A DNA stretch of 64,000 bases from Pachypanchax playfairii (GCA_006937955.1 SSNP01000125.1:1418880-1482879); one strand, 5' to 3'. Numbered from the stretch's first letter, positions 44,575-56,656 are shown. Made by a program: numbers and translations. Notes: a model not told the origin generated them from the sequence alone.

Positions 44575-46289
44575 ATAGATGATTTCACGATACATGTTTA
44601 TTGTGATAAAGCTGCAAAATATCAAGATATTAGTTTTAAGGTGTGTAACCCAGTTCTAGTGGAGACTGTTTGCTTATCAACAAATGCAATATTGATTTAT
44701 GTAAAACATATAATTTTGCTTTGCCTGCATTATTGTCATATATTGGTATCCTCTGCACAGTTTAACTTTTGTCTGCCAGTCCGAAGTTTCATTTTGTCAG
44801 CTTGATGTGGAAGCACCTGCTGTGGTGAAGCTTATTTCCTGTGTGTTGCATAAAAATATCAACCAACAAGAATGTTGATAACCAGACTCCAAGATGTGAA
44901 ACAGACTGCTTGTACTGTACTCTACAACAGTTAATGTTCACAAGTGGTTTGTTTGGACAATTTCTACATTTTTAATCACTGTTACTTCAATCAACAGTCA
45001 TGACAAGTTCAGAAGAAAGTGTTTGAGGTGTTGTTTACTTTTTATTTTATTTTTCTTTATTTTTTGGCCACCTTAATTAAACGTATGAGTCATATAATTA
45101 GCGTCTCAGCGCTATAACAAGGGCAGTAATAACACATTACAGTCAACTTAGCAATGGTACTAGATTTACATCGTTGCAAAAAACATTTTTACAAGATTTA
45201 TTTTGCATAAAATATTAAAGCAGAACAAACAGAAAAAACAACACTGGCACCAAGTTCATGCTGTATAACTTACAGAGTGAAAACATTTATGGTCAGCAGC
45301 AAAGGATGAATTCAAAAAAGGCACCCAAACATCTGAAGTACCTTCATGAAGCTGGAGGACTATTTATCAAAATAACCTTAAAACTGCCTGAGAAATCTGG
45401 ATATTTTGAACCAAAGGAAATAAAGAGTAATTGAAGGCTTTTACTAACATTATTTTCCCCACCACTAGCCTCTCATTCAATGCAATGCCAGTGTGCATCA
45501 GCATGACTTTGTCATTGATAATTCGATGCAGGACTGACCCCATCATGAGTCCTATTCAGACTGCACATTTTGCAAGTGAACTTTATTTTGTAAACACATC
45601 CATGCGTGTGACGATCTGTGCTCCCATTGGACAGGTGTGTTTAGGGCGGCACTCAGAACACAGACCCAGATATGGAGGAAAACATTCCTGCCCTGCATGT
45701 CATAGTTCTGTTATTGAGCTGCAGAGCTGAGTGTCAGAAGCAGCTTTAGCGATAACGACAGTGAACGCCTTATTTTTCCTACAGTAGCTTGTTAAGCATA
45801 ACCCCAAGAAGCATTAGCAGAGAGGCGCAGGTTTTCCCTGATCTCATCGCGTCACACCAGGAGCGATTCAATAGCTGCACAGCTCGTTTGGGGGAGAAGT
45901 TCTCTGCGCTCCCACCTGTGTCTGTGTTTGAGTGGCGAAAAGCAGGATTAAGCTGTGAAAGTGGAAAACAATCATTTAAATGGCAGTCTGTTCATGTACT
46001 GACTGTATTAAAAACTTTTTCCACCACTGCCACAGCTTGTTTCCTGCTGTTGTGTCGCTGCTCCACGCATCAACACAGCACGGGGCGCACTGATAATATC
46101 TGTGATGATAGCTAACAAAATAAGCTGTTTATTGAAATTAAGCAGGACTTACTGGAAATATTATTAATTAATAGTTTCACCTTCTGTCCCCGGACTGTGG
46201 CCCTACTGTGAGTCGCTGATTGAGGTCGGAAAAAAAATGCATTGCCATGGTAACGCTCCCGGTGGAGGCAGAAAGGCGCATAAATCCTG
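44575..46289. other. D-J interval, no gene seen
   Basis: No immunoglobulin exon or segment was found. Positions 45,430-46,100 are somewhat richer in GC and open in short frames with no recognisable product. Confidence 0.4.
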
Positions 46290-46505
46290 CAGTTGTTTTG
46301 GATTGAGACTGGTTCTTATTCAGACCTGAAGCGAAGCGAACCAAACCGAGTTCGTTTGGAAGTGGACCAAGACCACCTGAAAAAGTGGGTCTCGGTCTGG
46401 TTCTTTGGTCTGCACCAGAGTTTGCATGTGCGCATTCAGACCTGCATGGAAGGTGTGGACCAGCGCTCCAGTGGACCAAACAGTGCAGGTCTGAATACAC
46501 CCTAA
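46290..46505. mobile_element. End of a DNA transposon (MITE-like)
   Basis: This stretch has repeated inward-facing motifs such as TTCAGACCTG and GGACCAAG and ends GTCTGAATACACCCTAA, a terminus style common to fish hAT/Harbinger MITEs. The other end was not identified with confidence. Confidence 0.4.
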
Positions 46506-47454
46506 GATTGCTTGAGCAACTGATAACCGGTGCAAACAAGGATATTTAAATGAGGAGTTTGCCGGCCCTATTCTCTTGCAAGTGCAAGAAAAGCGCAAAC
46601 GGGAAGTGAAATTTGAGCCATTGGAGCTTCAAATATGAGGGAAGAGGTCATCAATAATAATGTTGAGCTGCAACACAGACATCTTTAGGTTCCATTATGT
46701 GATGTTGTACAACATACAGCAAGCAACAGAGATCAGGGCAACCTTGGCTGGTGCGCAAAAGTTTCCTTCCAGTGTGCTCCAAACACTAAAACCTGCTTTT
46801 CATTATCGTTGCTCATGTCGGGCTTGTGATGACGTTGAGGTTCTTCTGGTGATTATAGTGAACCTAAAACAGATTCAGCCGACCAGTAGAACCTTCTGAA
46901 GGCAGCAGGGACCAAAATAAATAACAATTCACTGCATAAAACACACAGAAAATGTTGATAGACGAACTGATAGCTGGGGGGGGGCCGAATTCACTAAGTC
47001 GCGCACTCACGCCTGCACATGCGTGCACACACGTACACACACACAGAGTATCTGGATCATAAATCTGTCGCTTTTTTTTTCTTACATTTTTTGCTTTTTC
47101 ACTGTCATAGTAGTAAAACATAGTTCAGATGTTGCATGAATCATTGAAACATTAAATATTTACATCAAAGTCACTGAAAACCTGTTTACTTTAAACGTTC
47201 TTTATCTCAACTTTCTGTTCTGAAACAGGTGTATTTTGATGAAAGTTGCTCTTTTGTACTGCATATTATAAATAACAGAAAGAGGTAGAAACAATTTTTT
47301 TGCTGCTGACTAATCTTTGTGATGATGGTTTCAGAATTCACATAGTCATAGGACAAAATATTCTGCGAGCCTTCAAAAATCATTAAAAATGCTCAATATC
47401 TCTGGCACTGAGGGGAATAGAAATCTGAAAGTGGCCGGCACTGAATGAGTTAAC

Positions 47455-48190
47455 AAGAAGAAATCTCTAGGATTTTTGGATGTATTTATTTATTTATTTA
47501 TTGATCCCTCTTTGGGGAAAGGGGAAATTTGTTCAATGCATTTAACCCATCCCTGGGGAGCAGAGGGCTGTCTATAGAAAGATAAACAGAGAAACAGCCA
47601 ATGACATCAATAACAATCAATGCAAACATGGAAAGTAAAGAAAGACAGCAGAGTGAAGAAATATGGTCAGTATGTCCTCCGGCAGTCTGAGCCTATTGCA
47701 GCATAACTAAAGGGAAAGCTCAGGAGAACCCAAGCTAACCCTGACTATAGGATTGTGCAAAAATGAAAGTTTTAAGTCTTTTCTTAAAGCTACACAAGGT
47801 GTCGGATGAAAAGTGGAAGCTGGTTCCACAGGAGAGGAGCCTGATAACTGAAAGCTCTTTCTCCCATTCTCCCATTGGATTTCATAGGGAGCCAATGAAG
47901 CGATGCTAAAACAGGATAAATATGATCGCTCCTTATAACCCTCATCAGAACTCTGGCAGCAACATTTTGGATCAGCTGGAGGCCTTTAACAGCGCGATTA
48001 GAACATCCTGATAATAAAGAATTACAATAGAAGTAATAAATGCATGAACTAAAGTTCCTGCATCACTTTGATTCAGAATGCTCCTAATTTTAGCAACAGG
48101 TGGAAGAAGGTCATCCTGGTAACATGTTTTATATGAGAGATTAACGCTAAGGACATGTCTGTAACATGTCCTTAAGGTTCGTTAACAATT
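47455..48190. repeat. Interspersed fish repeat
   Basis: A TTTATTTATTTATTTATTGATCC start is followed by a long stretch with GGAGCCAATGAAGCGATGC and TTTTGGATCAGCTGGAGGCC. These phrases are typical of a widespread fish repeat linked to LINE tails. No intact frame is present. Confidence 0.5.
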
Positions 48191-49178
48191 GCAAACCTTT
48201 GATAAATCAGGCCCTTAAAGGTTAAATATGGAACAAGTTCATAAAAAGCAGTATTTAAAAAAAACCTCCAAGGGGCGTTTAAAGCCGTGCTGAATGAAAG
48301 TACAGTATTTCCTTTAAAAATTACATTTGAATTAAGAAATAATAAAATATTGATTTTGGCATGATGTTGCCATTATGTTTACATCTACCAGCCAATAGTG
48401 GGCACCACTGCAAGTTGCCTAATATGGTAAATAGTCTGAGGCGGGTACTGTGGAAAATGGTGGAGTCGGCAAATCAAACAGCTGTTTCAGATTTTGTTAT
48501 TCTTCTCAGTAGAGGAGCAACCAGAGAAGATCCAAAACCAGAGTGAGTTTAGGTACCTCACTTCACGTATTGGTGGTGAGCCTGGCATCCTGACAGCTGG
48601 TAACCTTGTCCTATTGTTGAAACTGCGGCATCCAAATGCTGGATGTTGCTATGGTGTTGGTGTTCCATATTTAACCTTTAAATTGAATTGATGGGGGATT
48701 AACAAACTTCTATCCAAACTTGATGACACATTGAACATGTCATTTGAGCACAGAATTAGGTGTGTTGGAAAAGTAAATCATCTAAACCATGCAGGTGGGT
48801 AGCCCTGATTGGATACCACTGATATAAAGCATGATGAGGGCCCTAGAGAGTGTCTCAGGCAAACAATGGGAGACACCAATATGGCGAGTGCTCAAATCAT
48901 AGCAGTGTCCAAATTTTTCATGATTTAGCCACACTGTAATAGGTTGTTATTGTAGAAAGGTTGCTTTTCAGTGTGAAGGGGTTCTTACAAAGTCCAAAGG
49001 AAACTGTTACATTTAGGCTCTTGGTATCCAAGAATGACAAAGAATTTTTTATTATCAATATTTACAAATCTGTTCCTTTATAAATAATAAAAAAAAAATA
49101 GGCCATTTCAAGCTTTGAAATCTTAGAAAACAATCTGATCCAACATGGTGACTTTATTGTTCCATTTACTTCAGGGCA
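48191..49178. other. Region 3' of D cluster, no gene seen
   Basis: Possible short LINE and MITE fragments (48,490-48,690 and 48,770-48,830) are too degraded to classify. No further D segment was found. Confidence 0.4.
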
Positions 49179-49256
49179 GGTTTTTGTACAGCCAGTTATC
49201 ACTGTGGCTGCCACCCCACCCCACCCCACACAGTGATCTGCAGCTATACAAAAACA
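49179..49256 (-). other. DH5 segment with two 12-RSS (closest to J), G-rich
   Basis: The order on the plus strand is GGTTTTTGT, 12 nt, CACTGTG, a 22-nt D (49,207-49,228), CACAGTG, 12 nt, ACAAAAACA. On the minus strand the D reads TGGGGTGGGGTGGGGTGG followed by CAGC. All three frames are open (WGGVGWQ, GVGWGGS, GWGGVA). Both heptamers and the left nonamer are consensus. Confidence 0.92.
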
Positions 49257-49751
49257 CTGGCATTACAGAAAGAGACTCTCTTCACTCGTTCTTGTATTTA
49301 TTTTTAATAACTCTGTTCTGTTTAATAACTCTGTATGTTTTTCTTCAATAGATTTAAAAAATTGTTTATTTACATATTTTTGAAACTTCTGTTCTCTTTT
49401 GTTGCAGTCAGACTGTTTGTTCCCTCTTTGGTTCTGACTGAAATACAGGGATCTTAAAAACTATTTGTTGAAATTATAATAAATATCTGTAACTGAGATG
49501 AACATTTCCATGAACATTCGTTGACTATTTTTAAGCTTTCAAGTTGCTGTTCTTTAATGAAATACAGAATTAGTCAAAAGTAAAATTGAAAAGATAAAAA
49601 TAAACAAACCTAAAGATTTTACATCAGATGTTCCACTTTTATGAATGAGTCTCATATTCCAGGTTGAAATTCCCATCTCAAACTTTCCCCACTGCCATTC
49701 AAATCTGTCCAGCATTTTTAACTGTTTTCTACCAACCACATTTTATTTTTA

Positions 49752-49819
49752 GCTTATTGTCACAGGATGTATCACTGTGGTTGCCATACTGCACAGTGAC
49801 ATAACTCTGTACAAGAACT
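49752..49819 (-). other. DH4 segment with two 12-RSS
   Basis: GCTTATTGT, 12 nt, CACTGTG, D of 12 nt (49,780-49,791; minus strand CAGTATGGCAAC), CACAGTG, 12 nt, ACAAGAACT. Both heptamers are consensus; both nonamers are weak. Confidence 0.85.
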
Positions 49820-50638
49820 CCACTCTGCACTCCAACACAACAGCTCAAAGTTATTTACTACCATGAGACCATAATTTTAACATGCCATATCAAAAACTTT
49901 ACACATGTGTTTTAGTTTTCCCATTCACCTTTTAAAATGGCTTTATAGTTTATAAAATAAAATCTTTTTTGTACTGTTTGAACAATTGGTTAGACACAAT
50001 TTAGTCCCTATGTATATAAACTGAATTTCATTGGGGTTGTTTAAATAAAAAGATAGATATTAATGGCATTTATTAAACAAAATGTAAAGAAAACTTTTCA
50101 GACAATGTAGATATGAAAAGTTTAAAACAATATACAATATAAACAATAGACATTGTTTTAAATGATATATAAAATTCATACATGCTAGCAATGTTTGTGG
50201 GATTGTAATGAGCAGTTTTAATATTTGCTTTTGTTCTCATAAACTTAAATCATCTAATTCCATGAGTCAATTTTTAAATGTTTTTGATAATGTAACTATA
50301 GTTTATGTTATAACTGTATTAGATGCTTTTATATAGTTACATGTTAAAGCCACTTGTTTATACTGAACTTTGTTTTTAATTTTTAAGTTATTATTTGAAG
50401 TTATTAATTTAAATGCCTACAAGGTTTATATAAAAAACACTTATTTTAATCTGTGTTTTTGCCTTTTATAGTTCTCAGAAACTTCATCACAAACAATCAA
50501 AAGAAAATCAACAAAATAAAAAATGAAAAAATAAATAAATAAAAAATATATTTTGACGTAAAATAAACATTCAGTATATATATATTTGTTTCCTTTGACC
50601 TGACAGTAAAGATTTGTAGTAAAATCAACTTTATTGGA

Positions 50639-50708
50639 GGATTTTGTATTGCCGTTTCACACTGTGGTAGCCGCTATAAACACAGTGAGACACACTCATA
50701 CAAAAACT
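50639..50708 (-). other. DH3 segment with two 12-RSS
   Basis: GGATTTTGT, 12 nt, CACTGTG, D of 14 nt (50,667-50,680; minus strand TTTATAGCGGCTAC), CACAGTG, 12 nt, ACAAAAACT. Heptamers are consensus and nonamers nearly so. Confidence 0.92.
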
Positions 50709-51052
50709 TTGGTCTTATCCTACATGTTTCCTGTTTTCTGAGCAGTTGTGTATATTTGCACTTTTCTCAATTTTTACAAACATAAAATCACATTACTCTA
50801 TATTTCAAGTGCTGACATTAGAAATCAATGTTTCTTTTTATTGTAAATTGTCCAGATTTTTGTAACAGGATTTTAACTTTCTCTTGGTTCTTCAAAGACA
50901 TTGTTTTTTTTTATTAAACACGTGATATTAATTACACTTTTTCAGAATATGTAATTAAACTTTATTAATCTTTACTTTCTGAAGTACAGTTTTTATTGAC
51001 ATGCTGAGCAGCACTTAATATGTTTTTAACGTGTCCTTTCTTAGCTGAATCA

Positions 51053-51122
51053 GGTTTTTGTTATTGGATTAATCACTGTGGCCACCATAGTATCCACTGT
51101 TGTTCAGCTCCTTACAAAAAGT
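51053..51122 (-). other. DH2 segment with two 12-RSS
   Basis: GGTTTTTGT, 12 nt, CACTGTG, D of 14 nt (51,081-51,094; minus strand GATACTATGGTGGC), then CACTGTT instead of CACAGTG, 12 nt, ACAAAAAGT. The altered heptamer is on the side that joins V. Confidence 0.88.
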
Positions 51123-51774
51123 CCTGCTTATTTATTACGTCACATGACCCAGTAGATGCTTTTAATATATTTTAATATTATTATTTCAATGTGGTTTTTT
51201 AAAGTTTGTTATGATCAACTTGGAGTTTTTTAAAATAATAATGTTAAAATGAACAAATGTTGAAGATAATAAAATGGGATATTATATACACAGTTTTATT
51301 AAATGTCCATGTTCAAATTAAAATTTTACATCTGAAGCTTCATTACAGTTTGTTTGATTTTTTAAAATATGTTTCTACATTCATTGTGACCAGATTGTCA
51401 ATCTTTATTATTTTTTTCCTCTCAGTAATGGACACAATAAAGTCAAACACACAGCAATGCTTTAGATGAAAATGAATGAAGAAAATACTTTTCTGCAACA
51501 AGTCTTTTATTGCATCATTTGAAGGTAGTAATGTTTTCCCTTTTTTTTTTTTTTAAATTTTCAATACTGAAGTTACACAAACATAAACAAACATACAGAA
51601 ACAAAATAAATGATGAATAAATAAATTCACTTAAACCTAAATATTTTACAGAATGAACACAAACTCTAGTTTAACATTAATAACTCCAAAGCAATTTGAA
51701 ATGAAGTTTGACTGATGTTATTAGGATTTTTAATTTGAAAATCCAACTGTCCCGTGCCATTTTTAATAGAAGAA

Positions 51775-51842
51775 GGTTTTTGTCACAGATTGTATCACTG
51801 TGGCTGTTATAGTGCACTGTGACACAACCCAGCACAAAAAGT
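51775..51842 (-). other. DH1 segment with two 12-RSS (closest to V)
   Basis: GGTTTTTGT, 12 nt, CACTGTG, D of 12 nt (51,803-51,814; minus strand CACTATAACAGC), then CACTGTG where CACAGTG is expected, 12 nt, ACAAAAAGT. The V-side heptamer has one change at its central base; the rest is near consensus. Confidence 0.9.
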
Positions 51843-52379
51843 CCACCCTGCAAACAGGCTGAAATGCTGCAAATACGCGGTAGCTTTGAGGATAAAAGAT
51901 TTAAATTTTTTGTTAAAGTCTTTTGTTGCTTCGGTTCCAATATATCTGTTGTTTCCAGTAAATTAAAAATAAGCTATGTATTTCTATAAAATGGTAAAAT
52001 ATCTGAGTTTCAACATCTGACATATTATGTATGTTCTGAGGATACACTGTAAAACATTGCAACAGAAAAACAACAGGACACAGTGCAGCTAGTTTTATAA
52101 AACAACAACAATTATATTATTATTTCCTTTATTTAAGGTATTCTAAATACATTCAGATATTTAAATAGAGATTAAGACAAATAATATACTGCACTGTAAA
52201 TAAATAATTGAAATACTTAAAAAATGCAACACCAACTTTACTGATGAACAGCCAACAGTCTACCTTTCTGCTCTTTGTCACCCTCTGTTGTTGGTAACGC
52301 ACCATCACAGTTTAAAGACAAACAGTCTGAGTTTAATATGTAAATTCATTGACATGATTAAGATGCGATTACAGTTTTT
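51843..52379. other. Upstream of D cluster, no feature seen
   Basis: AT-rich. A degenerate D-like arrangement near 52,270-52,330 was rejected. No V segment was found. Confidence 0.4.
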
Positions 52380-53450
52380 CTCAGTCACTTTGGTGCAACA
52401 ATTAAACAACAATTAAACTTTGCACCACTGCTAAGGCTTTTCTCAAAACAGTTAGTGCAAACTGCAAAACATGGTAGGTAACCTGCAAAAGCGACTCACT
52501 TTCTCAAAGTAGAAAGCCAATTGCACAAAAGCAAGTCAGCAGCTCAAAATGGACAGTTCATGCTTCAAAAGCAAGTCCTTTAATCAAAATTGATCATTTG
52601 TTCTTCAAAAGTAAGTATTTATGTCAATGAAAGTGTCAGTGTTATCAAAATGAACACCAATAACCAGTAACTTTGAACAATCAAGTCAAAAGGTTTTAAC
52701 ATGTTTTCATTGTGACTCTGGAAATGCTTCCCAATGTCATGTAAAGTCAAGACAGCATCATCTACCCTGCATGACATTTTGAAAACTAGAATTAAATAAA
52801 AATCAAGACACTGTAAATGCACTTTATACTGTATATTTGTAACTGAAAAAAAAGAAAAACATTTACAACAAATGTAAACTCCCTCTGGCTCAGTAAACCT
52901 TACTGCAGTAGTTTTGAAACTGAAAATACTGTAAAACAGGCAGTACTGCAAATCAGTCATGAACAAACAAACGCTCCCGTCTGTCTGGTCACATATTTTC
53001 ATCTACATCACACTGAATATCAGCTCTGTCATTGAACCAAGGAATGCATCTTAATGAGTGCAGAACCCACCCTCTGCAGGACTCTGAGGTGATGTCATCC
53101 CAAGCTGCATCCATGGCTGCTAGCAGGGTCATTTGGGTATGTGGACACCGGTCATATACCTTCAGACTCCATGAAGTGAAGAACTCCTTAATTGGATTTC
53201 AGAATGGAGAGTAGGAAGTTACTCCACAAGCATCCTGTCATGTGCTGAAAACCACTACCTGACCACAGCAGAGTGGTGGAAGCTTACATTATCCTAAACT
53301 ACTACATTATAATATTCCCTCCTCGTTGGTCTGGGACGTTCTTCCATGTCGCCTGCCTTTTGCCAGATTAAATCCAGCTTCATCGAGGTATATGAATGTG
53401 TGCAGCGGTTCCCTGGCCTCCAATTCCAGGATATGCTAAACAGAGGGTGA
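52375..53450 (-). pseudogene. IS630-like (Tc1/mariner superfamily) transposase remnant
   Basis: On the minus strand, about 53,430-53,340 reads FIYLDEAGFNLAK, the motif around the catalytic Asp of IS630-type transposases. About 53,217-53,000 reads NPIKEFFTSWSLKVYDRCP and then MTLLAAMDAAWDDI, the region with the catalytic Glu. The part between is shortened and stops occur. The left part (52,375-52,620) is full of short TCAAAAxxAAxT repeats typical of the non-coding end of this family. The Tc1 at 53,458 starts within or next to it. Confidence 0.6.
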
Positions 53451-53457
53451 GAAAATA

Positions 53458-54707
53458 CACTATATTACCAAAAGTATTCGCTCACCTGCCTTTACTCATA
53501 CTATGAACTGAAGTGCCATCGCATTCCTAACCCATAGAGTTCAATATGATGTCGGTCCACCTTTTGCAGCTATTACAGCTTCAACCCTCCTGGGAAGGCT
53601 GTCCACAAGGTTGAGGAGAGTGTTTATAGGAATTTTTGACCATTCTTCCAAAAGTGCATTGGTGAGGTCACACACTGATGTTGATCGAGAAGGCCTGGCT
53701 CTCAGTCTCCGCTCCAATTCATCCCAAAGGTGTTCCATCGGGTTCAGGTCAGGACTCTGTGCAGGTCAGTCAAGTTCATCCACACCAGACTCTGTCATCC
53801 ATGTCTTTATGGACCTTGCTTTGTGCACTGATGCACAGTCATGTTGGAAGAGGAAGGGGCCCGCTCCAAACTGTTCCCACAAGGTTGGGAGCATGGAATT
53901 GTCCAAAATGCTTTGGTATCCTGAAGCATTAAAAGTTCCTTTCACTGGAACTAAGGGGCCAAGCCCAGCTCCTGAAAAACAACCCCACACCATAATTCCT
54001 CCTCCACCAAATTTCACAGTCGGCACAATGCAGTCTGAAATGTACCGTTCTCCTGGCAACCTCCAAACCCAGACTCGTCCATCAGATTGCCAAATGGAAA
54101 AGCGTGATTCATCACTCCAGAGAACGCGTCTCCACTGCTCTAGAGGCCAGTGGCGGCGTGCTTTACACCATTGCATCCGACGCTTTGCATTGCACTTGGT
54201 GATGTGTGGTTTGGCTGCAGCTGCTCGGCCATGGAAACCCATTCCATGAAGCTCTCTGCGTACTGTACTTGGGCTAATCTGAAGATCACATGAAGTTTGT
54301 AGCTCTGTAGCAATTGACTGTGCAGAAAGTTGGCGACCTTTTTGCACTATGCGCTTCAGCATCCGCTGACCCCTCTCCGTCACTTTACATGGCCTACCAC
54401 TTCGTGGCTGAGTTGCTGTTGTTCCCAAACGCTTCCATTTTGTTATAATAGAGCTGACAGTTGACTGTGGAATATTTAGGAGCGAGGAAATTTCACGACT
54501 GGATTTGTTGCACAGGTGGCATCCTATGACAGTTCCACGCTGGAATTCACTGAGCTCCTGAGAGCGGCCCATTCTTTCACAAATGTCTTGCTTCACAGTC
54601 TGCACGCCTGAGTGCTTGACTTTATACACCTGTGGCCAGGCCAAGTGATTAGGACACCTGATTCTGATCATTTGAATGGGTGAGCGAATACTTCTGGTAA
54701 TATAGTG
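53458..54707 (-). mobile_element. Nearly intact Tc1 transposon, TA duplication
   Basis: Both ends read inward as CACTATATTACCA then A or G and AGTATTCGCTCACC, an inverted repeat of about 28 nt with one mismatch. TA flanks each side (53,456-53,457 and 54,708-54,709). At 1,250 bp the element has the normal length for fish Tc1 and carries one transposase gene with a single stop. Confidence 0.93.
53541..54572 (-). pseudogene. Tc1 transposase with one in-frame stop codon
   Basis: Minus strand, 343 residues from MGRSQELSEFQRG. In order: a paired-like helix-turn-helix region (SREISSLLNIPQSTVSSI), the SGRPCKV hook, a second DNA-binding part (QISPSTVRRELHG), then the DDE domain with WSDESRF (first Asp), FGGGGIMVWGCFS, and QHDCASVH (second Asp). 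A TGA at 53,768-53,766 replaces the Trp expected before PAQSPDLNP. Beyond it the same frame goes on with MEHLWDELERR (catalytic Glu) to the natural end at GGPTSY. The Asn normally seen in QHDNAP is Cys here. It was chosen to start at MGRSQ because this is the conserved start of the family; the longer frame upstream runs into the terminal repeat. Confidence 0.9.
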
Positions 54708-54709
54708 TA

Positions 54710-55850
54710 AGTCAGTGTAACAGAGCATTTGGCACAACAAATTGTACAGTATGCACTGCAAATGTAGTTACAGTAACATGCATGATACTGAAATGGTCTC
54801 GAAGCCGGCCGGTGCAACCAAACGACGTCACTACCCAGAGTGCATTGTGACGTTAACAACAAGGTGACCTACAAGTTAAACTATTTTTACAAATTTTATA
54901 AAAACGAAGACATCTGGAAGTTTTTTTTTATACCACTTTATTATAACTTATACTAACGTTTATCTTTTAAGAACTACAAGTTTTTGTAGCTAGGGTTCCT
55001 TTTAAAGTGTTTGAATGACGTGTTTGTGCGTTGTTAGAAATATAACTCACATTAGTTTTATTACAGAACCAAGTACTTTAAAAGGGACAAAAGCCATTAA
55101 ACTGAAAAATGGTAAACTTGAAAGAATTTGGCTGCAAATCATCCAAAAACAGCCAAAAAATATCTTTGCATGTTATGATGACACATGATGGAAATGGCTC
55201 ACAGAGGGTTCATGTATGAAGCAAGCAAAAAGTTTAAATCGATAAAATATGGTAGTGATAATTAAAGTGTTCCTGTAATGTGCATTACTCATCAGTTACG
55301 ATACAATTCACATGCAAACATGTCACATGGCATCTGCATGAGGGCAAGACGGTGGTGTAGTGGCTACTTCACAACATGAAGGTCTCTGCATGTCAGCTGT
55401 TTCCTGTTGAGTTCAAATGTTGGTTAACTTATGATGTTTATCTGATGGTAGGAGTGATAGTGATTTGTCCACCTTTGTCCAGTGACAGCCAGGATCGACG
55501 CCATTCCAGAGATAAAATACTAATTCTCTGGATCAAATGTTCGATTTGCAATCAGAATAAGTTAGAAGCAAACATTTTTAAGGTTTTCACACGCTCTCTT
55601 TACTGCATACTTCTCATCATGTTATTTGATTTGAGGTAAAGGCAACAGATTTCACATGTTTTTGCTTTTTTGGTATCAGTACTAAGTAAATCAATTTGAG
55701 CAGTTATTTTGATTCCCATCGTCAGTTAACTTCAGACATACTTAGTGTAAGAAAAGAAAGTGATTGTAGCTCTGATCAGTTGGCTAAAAATCAGGTCTAT
55801 TGCATTTGTTAGAGGTAAGTGAGGACCCACAGTTTAACACTACTGTGGTG
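54710..55850. other. Intergenic, mostly unassigned
   Basis: Positions 55,343-55,500 start GGCAAGACGGTGGTGTAGTG, the opening of a very common fish short interspersed repeat, here heavily diverged. The rest shows nothing recognisable. Confidence 0.45.
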
Positions 55851-55864
55851 AAGTACACTTAGAG

Positions 55865-56656
55865 GAGGAAGATCTACAGTGTCACTATGATGAGACTGAC
55901 TGGAAAGATTGTATTCGATTTACTTACTCATTATTTCTCAGCACTAAATATAAAGAAGCTCAGTATAAAATACTACATAGGCAGCACAGGACACCGGTCT
56001 TCCTGAACAAGATAGACTCACAAAGGTCCTCCTTATGTACTAAATGCAAAATATCCGATGGGACATATCTACATTGTCTATGGAGCTGTCCAAAGATATC
56101 TAAATATTGGAATCTTATAACAAAAGAAATAAGTGCTATATTGAAGAGAAGAATCTGCAAAGACCCGGGTCAGTTTATCTTCGGGCTGCTGTCTTCAAAC
56201 GAGTTTGCAAATAGAAATAAATTCATGTTAGTAAATAAGCTCTTATTTTTAGCACAGAAGTGTATTTTATTCAACTGGATAAAAGATAAGCCACCAACTG
56301 TTACTCAGTGGTATAAAGAAATTTTTCAAGTATTGCCTATGGAAAGATTGAGTGCAAAGCTGAATGGTAATGATGGTTGCTTTTTTGATTTGTGGCGTCC
56401 CTTATTAGAGTACTTACCCGGAGACTTGAGAGGTCTTCTTCAGAGGGGTACAGGCCTGAAGTGGAGGGCTTTGGGTCAATCCAAATAAACATGTGGGTTG
56501 TTATGTTTGTGACAGATGGAGGTACTTATTTATATTTATTTTTGTGATTTTTTTTTATAGCTCAGACTGCTCATTGTTCAGTGTTATGTTTTGTTTTCTT
56601 CTATTTGTTCTTGTTTTTTTTACTACATTAAAATTCAATAAAGTATATTACAAAAA
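55865..56656 (+). mobile_element. L1-Tx1 LINE, 5'-truncated, with 14-bp target duplication
   Basis: The plus strand encodes the C-terminus of a Tx1-type LINE protein: YDETDWKDCIRFTYSLF, the Cys-rich SLCTKCKISDGTYLHCLWSC, and KCILFNWIKDKPPTVTQW. It is followed by a short 3' UTR with AATAAA (about 56,637) and an A tail. AAGTACACTTAGAG flanks it exactly at 55,851-55,864 and 56,657-56,670. The frame is open over most of its length, so the insertion is fairly young. Confidence 0.88.

Noticed and set aside
52262..52330. Possible sixth D segment
   Set aside because: A GCTCTTTGT nonamer-like and a CACAGTT heptamer-like motif occur, but the left heptamer is missing and no 12-nt spacing with a right nonamer fits.
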